The notes beneath the pieces are model-generated. The model did no database searches. It was not told the origin of the DNA and worked only from the letters and a program-made list of their open reading frames with translations. A program made the position numbers and the translations under genes. Source: Candidatus Pelagibacter sp. TMED153 (GTDB lineage: Bacteria; Pseudomonadota; Alphaproteobacteria; Pelagibacterales; Pelagibacteraceae). From it: a stretch of 17,670 nt of DNA. The stretch covers positions 12,886 to 30,555 of the forward strand of contig NHHC02000035.1 in the NCBI GenBank assembly GCA_002169935.2. The letters run 5' to 3'. Position 1 is the first letter of the stretch; each line of letters opens with the position of its first letter. This document shows positions 15,590 to 17,670 of this stretch, in pieces.

Positions 15590-17077
15590 TTAAAATTTTT
15601 GTTTTCTTAAGAACGCAGGAATTTCAAAATCTTCCTCTTCATTTGGGTCCTGGTCAAAAAGTTTCTCTGTATGTTCTTCACTAATAGACTGATTTAAATC
15701 ACTTTCATCTTTAGTCTCATTATCATTTGAGAAAAGTTGTGGAGTATACTCTTCTCCATTTTGCTCTGCGTCAGAACTTACATCTGGATCGCTTGACAAT
15801 AAAGAACTATCCACATTACTTTCTATGTATGAGGCGCTTTCTATTGAAACTCCAGTAGGTATGTTATCCGCATCTACCTTTTTGATTTCAGGTTCGGGAA
15901 CACTTTGCTCTAAATTATTAAGTAAAGATTGTTCTTCTTGTTCATTGACTTCAAGTTTTTCATCTAGCTTTAAGGCGGTTGCTCCTTCAATTGAATTAAA
16001 GGTATTGTTGTCTACATTGTTTGTATTTTGAGAAAACAGCCCTTCAGAATAACCGTTATTTCTATTTTGTATTCTAGAAACCATGTTCAAAACCGTATTT
16101 GAATCAGTTTTGTGACCATCTAAAGCAGTGGCTACTATCGATACTCTCATTTTGCCTTCCATATTTTCGTCTTTAATCGCTCCAAATATTACGTCTGCTT
16201 CTGGATCTACTTCAGCTCTAACTTTTTGTGCTGTTTGATCAACCTCAAATAAAGTTAGATCTTTTCCGCCTGTTATATTTATCAATAAACCTTTCGCACC
16301 TTTTAAAGAATACTCATCAATTAAAGGATTGTTTAAAGCCATTTCTGTAGCAGCCATTGCTCTATTTTCGCCTTCAGCTTCTCCAGTTCCCATCATAGCT
16401 TTCCCCATAGAACTCATTACAGTTTCAACATCCGCGAAATCTAAATTAATCATACCAGGTCTTACCATTAAATCAGTTACACTTTGAACGCCTTGTTTAA
16501 GAACATTATTTGAAAGATGAAATGATTCTTCAAATGTAGTTGCCTCATTTGCAATCTTAAAAAGATTTTGATTAGGAACAACTATAGTGGTGTCCAAATG
16601 TTTTTTTAATGCCTCCAGCCCCTCTAAAGCTCTTCTCATTCTTTTCGGCCCTTCATAAGAAAAAGGTAATGTGGTTACACCAACAGTTAAAATATTTAAT
16701 TCTTTTGCAGCCTTAGCTATCACGTGGGAAGCTCCAGTTCCTGTTCCGCCACCCATTCCAGCTGCGATAAAAACCATATTACTACCTTGAATATAGTTTA
16801 CAATTTCGGCTATAGACTCATCTGCAGCAGCTTGACCAATATTATGTTTTGCGCCAGCTCCTAAACCTTTAGTTAAATTCATTCCTATTTGGATTTTTGC
16901 ATGCGCCTTACTCATTTTTAAATCTTGAGCATCAGTATTAACTGCAACGAACTCTACACCTTGCATGCCGGACTCAATCATTGCATTTATTGCATTTCCA
17001 CCTGCTCCTCCAATGCCTAAAACTAAAATTCTAGGCTTAAGTTCTTTAAGTTCTCCTCCTCCAACATTTATACTCAT
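15590..17077 (-). CDS. ftsZ: FtsZ, tubulin-like division GTPase, displaced to follow mraZ
   Basis: Self-assembling GTPase that forms the division ring. The globular domain carries GIGGAGGNA (21-29), AVNTDAQ (45-51), the tubulin signature GGGTGTG (109-115), EGPKRMRRALEG, the NLDFADV synergy loop (211-217) that triggers GTP hydrolysis in the neighbouring subunit, and GGKDLTLFEVD. After about residue 330 comes a long, acidic, serine- and glutamate-rich linker of about 150 residues, then the conserved C-terminal peptide DFEIPAFLRK (483-492) that binds membrane anchors such as FtsA. The 495-residue length is usual for Alphaproteobacteria. The ATG overlaps the mraZ stop (ATGA) behind a strong ribosome-binding site. 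In related clusters ftsZ lies between ftsA and lpxC; no second copy is in the window. Confidence 0.98.
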   Translation of the reverse strand: MSINVGGGELKELKPRILVLGIGGAGGNAINAMIESGMQGVEFVAVNTDAQDLKMSKAHAKIQIGMNLTKGLGAGAKHNIGQAAADESIAEIVNYIQGSNMVFIAAGMGGGTGTGASHVIAKAAKELNILTVGVTTLPFSYEGPKRMRRALEGLEALKKHLDTTIVVPNQNLFKIANEATTFEESFHLSNNVLKQGVQSVTDLMVRPGMINLDFADVETVMSSMGKAMMGTGEAEGENRAMAATEMALNNPLIDEYSLKGAKGLLINITGGKDLTLFEVDQTAQKVRAEVDPEADVIFGAIKDENMEGKMRVSIVATALDGHKTDSNTVLNMVSRIQNRNNGYSEGLFSQNTNNVDNNTFNSIEGATALKLDEKLEVNEQEEQSLLNNLEQSVPEPEIKKVDADNIPTGVSIESASYIESNVDSSLLSSDPDVSSDAEQNGEEYTPQLFSNDNETKDESDLNQSISEEHTEKLFDQDPNEEEDFEIPAFLRKQKF

Positions 17078-17538
17078 GCTTCTTCTCCTTTTTGTTTATT
17101 TTCCCATTTTAAACTATCTCTATTTTTAAAAGCTTTTTTGTTTGCTTCTATTTTAAATTTTTCAAATATTTTTGGATCCCAAATTTGAAATGTTTTACCA
17201 AGTCCAACAAATAAAATATTATTCTTAATTTTTGCGTGATTAATCAACTTTTCTGTTAATGAAACTCTACCTTCGGTATCAAATTGTAAATTCACACTTT
17301 CAGATAGTATTGATGTTGCAAAATAATCTCTTTTTTCTTCGAATGGATTTAATGAATCTATAGCATTAGACAGTTTTTCTATTCTATCTTGCGAACAAGC
17401 CTCTAAAGCAGAATGATTGAATGATGGATAGCTTATAAATCCATTGTAGCCCATAGAACTTAAATGAGACCTAAAAGTTGCTGGCACAGATACCCTTCCC
17501 TTTTTGTCTAATTTGTTTTCGTAGCTTGATAAAAACAT
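17074..17538 (-). CDS. mraZ: MraZ, dcw operon regulator
   Basis: A 154-residue AbrB/SpoVT-type DNA-binding protein, usually the first gene of dcw clusters and known in E. coli and Mycoplasma to bind direct repeats in its own promoter. It has the two expected half-motifs, DKKGRVSVPATFRSHL (11-26) and DTEGRVSLTEKLINHAKI (97-114); the second has threonine where proline is common. A VGLGKTFQIWD stretch near 125 matches the closing FEIW motif. The C-terminal tail is short and charged. The ATG is preceded by eight A residues and only a distant AAGG, so it lacks a good ribosome-binding site. The stop overlaps the ftsZ ATG. Three TGGG repeats upstream (17590-17613) make autoregulation likely. Confidence 0.95.
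   Translation of the reverse strand: MFLSSYENKLDKKGRVSVPATFRSHLSSMGYNGFISYPSFNHSALEACSQDRIEKLSNAIDSLNPFEEKRDYFATSILSESVNLQFDTEGRVSLTEKLINHAKIKNNILFVGLGKTFQIWDPKIFEKFKIEANKKAFKNRDSLKWENKQKGEEA
17085..17090 (-). promoter_or_regulatory. Strong ribosome-binding site of ftsZ
   Basis: The coding strand reads AAGGAG seven bases before the ftsZ ATG, inside the last codons of mraZ. It is among the best-placed Shine-Dalgarno sequences in the window; mraZ, rsmH, murB and ddl show none that is clear. Together with the ATGA overlap it suggests high and mraZ-coupled translation of FtsZ. Confidence 0.75.
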
Positions 17539-17589
17539 TTTTTTTTAAAACCTTAAATTTTATTAATATTTTCAAATCACCCTCCATTA

Positions 17590-17614
17590 TGGGATTATTT
17601 GGGATGGTATGGGT
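17590..17614 (+). promoter_or_regulatory. Candidate MraZ operator: three TGGG repeats at 10-bp spacing
   Basis: The plus strand shows TGGGA, TGGGA and TGGGT starting at 17590, 17600 and 17610, exactly one helical turn apart. This matches the TGGGN direct repeats separated by 5 bases reported as the MraZ-binding site in E. coli. The repeats lie about 50-75 bases upstream of the mraZ ATG and flank the predicted -10 element, so bound MraZ would block the promoter. The repeats read on the strand opposite to mraZ. That they bind MraZ is inference from sequence and position. Confidence 0.75.
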
Positions 17615-17632
17615 TTTAATTTAAATAGTCAA
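17604..17632 (-). promoter_or_regulatory. Candidate sigma70-type promoter of the mraZ-ftsZ-dcw operon
   Basis: On the minus strand TTGACT (17627-17632) is a near-consensus -35 box, followed after a 17-base spacer by TACCAT (17604-17609), a four-of-six match to the -10 box. Transcription would start near 17597 and leave a leader of about 60 bases before mraZ. The -10 box falls between the second and third TGGG repeats, which is the geometry expected for repression. It is the only plausible promoter seen for the cluster. Confidence 0.55.
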
Positions 17633-17654
17633 TATAATAGTTTAAGCTCTATCA

Positions 17655-17669
17655 GTACAAAAAGAGAAC
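17655..17669. promoter_or_regulatory. Possible LexA (SOS) box, one mismatch
   Basis: The plus strand reads GTAC, seven bases, then GAAC. The alphaproteobacterial LexA site is the direct repeat GTTC-N7-GTTC (GAAC-N7-GAAC on the other strand), so spacing is exact and one half-site has a single mismatch. It lies about 22 bp upstream of the -35 box and at the window edge, so it could serve this operon, a divergent gene outside the window, or be chance. Confidence 0.25.
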
Positions 17670-17670
17670 A

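Noticed and set aside
15504..15590. Short minus-strand frame starting in a TAATG overlap with the ftsZ stop
   Set aside because: It runs only about 28 codons in a different frame from rsmH and overlaps its conserved N-terminus.
15825..16031. Plus-strand frame opposite the FtsZ linker, serine-rich
   Set aside because: Produced by the acidic and serine-rich repeats of the FtsZ linker read backwards; no other evidence.
17641..17670. End of an RNase P RNA or another structured RNA upstream of mraZ
   Set aside because: In some Alphaproteobacteria rnpB lies near mraZ, but 30 bases show no conserved RNase P block or stem that I could verify.

Overview
The window is one densely packed minus-strand division and cell wall (dcw) cluster from a very AT-rich, streamlined, Gram-negative bacterium. 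The gene content and order (mraZ, rsmH, ftsL, ftsI, murE-murF, mraY, murD, ftsW, murG, murC, murB, ddl, ftsQ, ftsA, lpxC), the alphaproteobacterial style of FtsZ, FtsW and MurB, the meso-diaminopimelate motif of MurE and the start of lpxC (lipid A synthesis) point to an alphaproteobacterium. The base composition, lysine- and asparagine-rich proteins and near absence of spacers fit a SAR11-like (Pelagibacterales) or similarly reduced lineage; that placement is inference.

Layout, in transcription order from the right edge: a control region of about 130 bp (17539-17670) with a candidate promoter, three TGGG repeats at 10-bp spacing that look like MraZ-binding sites, and a LexA-like site at the edge. 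Then come mraZ and ftsZ (4-bp overlap), rsmH, ftsL, ftsI, a single ORF joining murE and murF, mraY, murD, ftsW, murG, murC, murB, ddl, ftsQ and ftsA, a 65-bp gap, and the first 30 codons of lpxC, cut by the left edge. Nearly all junctions overlap or abut, the largest internal gap being 18 bp, so mraZ to ftsA is probably one polycistron with translational coupling. I see no RNA gene, insertion sequence, CRISPR array or plus-strand gene.

The genes form one pathway. MurB, MurC, MurD and MurE/F (with Ddl supplying D-Ala-D-Ala) build UDP-MurNAc-pentapeptide. MraY and MurG turn it into lipid II. FtsW polymerises glycan and FtsI crosslinks it at the septum, with FtsQ and FtsL as scaffold and FtsZ and FtsA as the cytoplasmic ring. 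RsmH methylates 16S rRNA, and MraZ is the presumed operon regulator.

This is not an unknown system, but four features depart from the textbook cluster. ftsZ is missing from its usual place between ftsA and lpxC and sits second, directly behind mraZ. FtsA keeps the FtsA fold signature and C-terminal amphipathic helix but seems to have lost the actin-type nucleotide-binding motifs. MurE and MurF are fused. The presumed MraZ boxes overlap the -10 element and read opposite to transcription.
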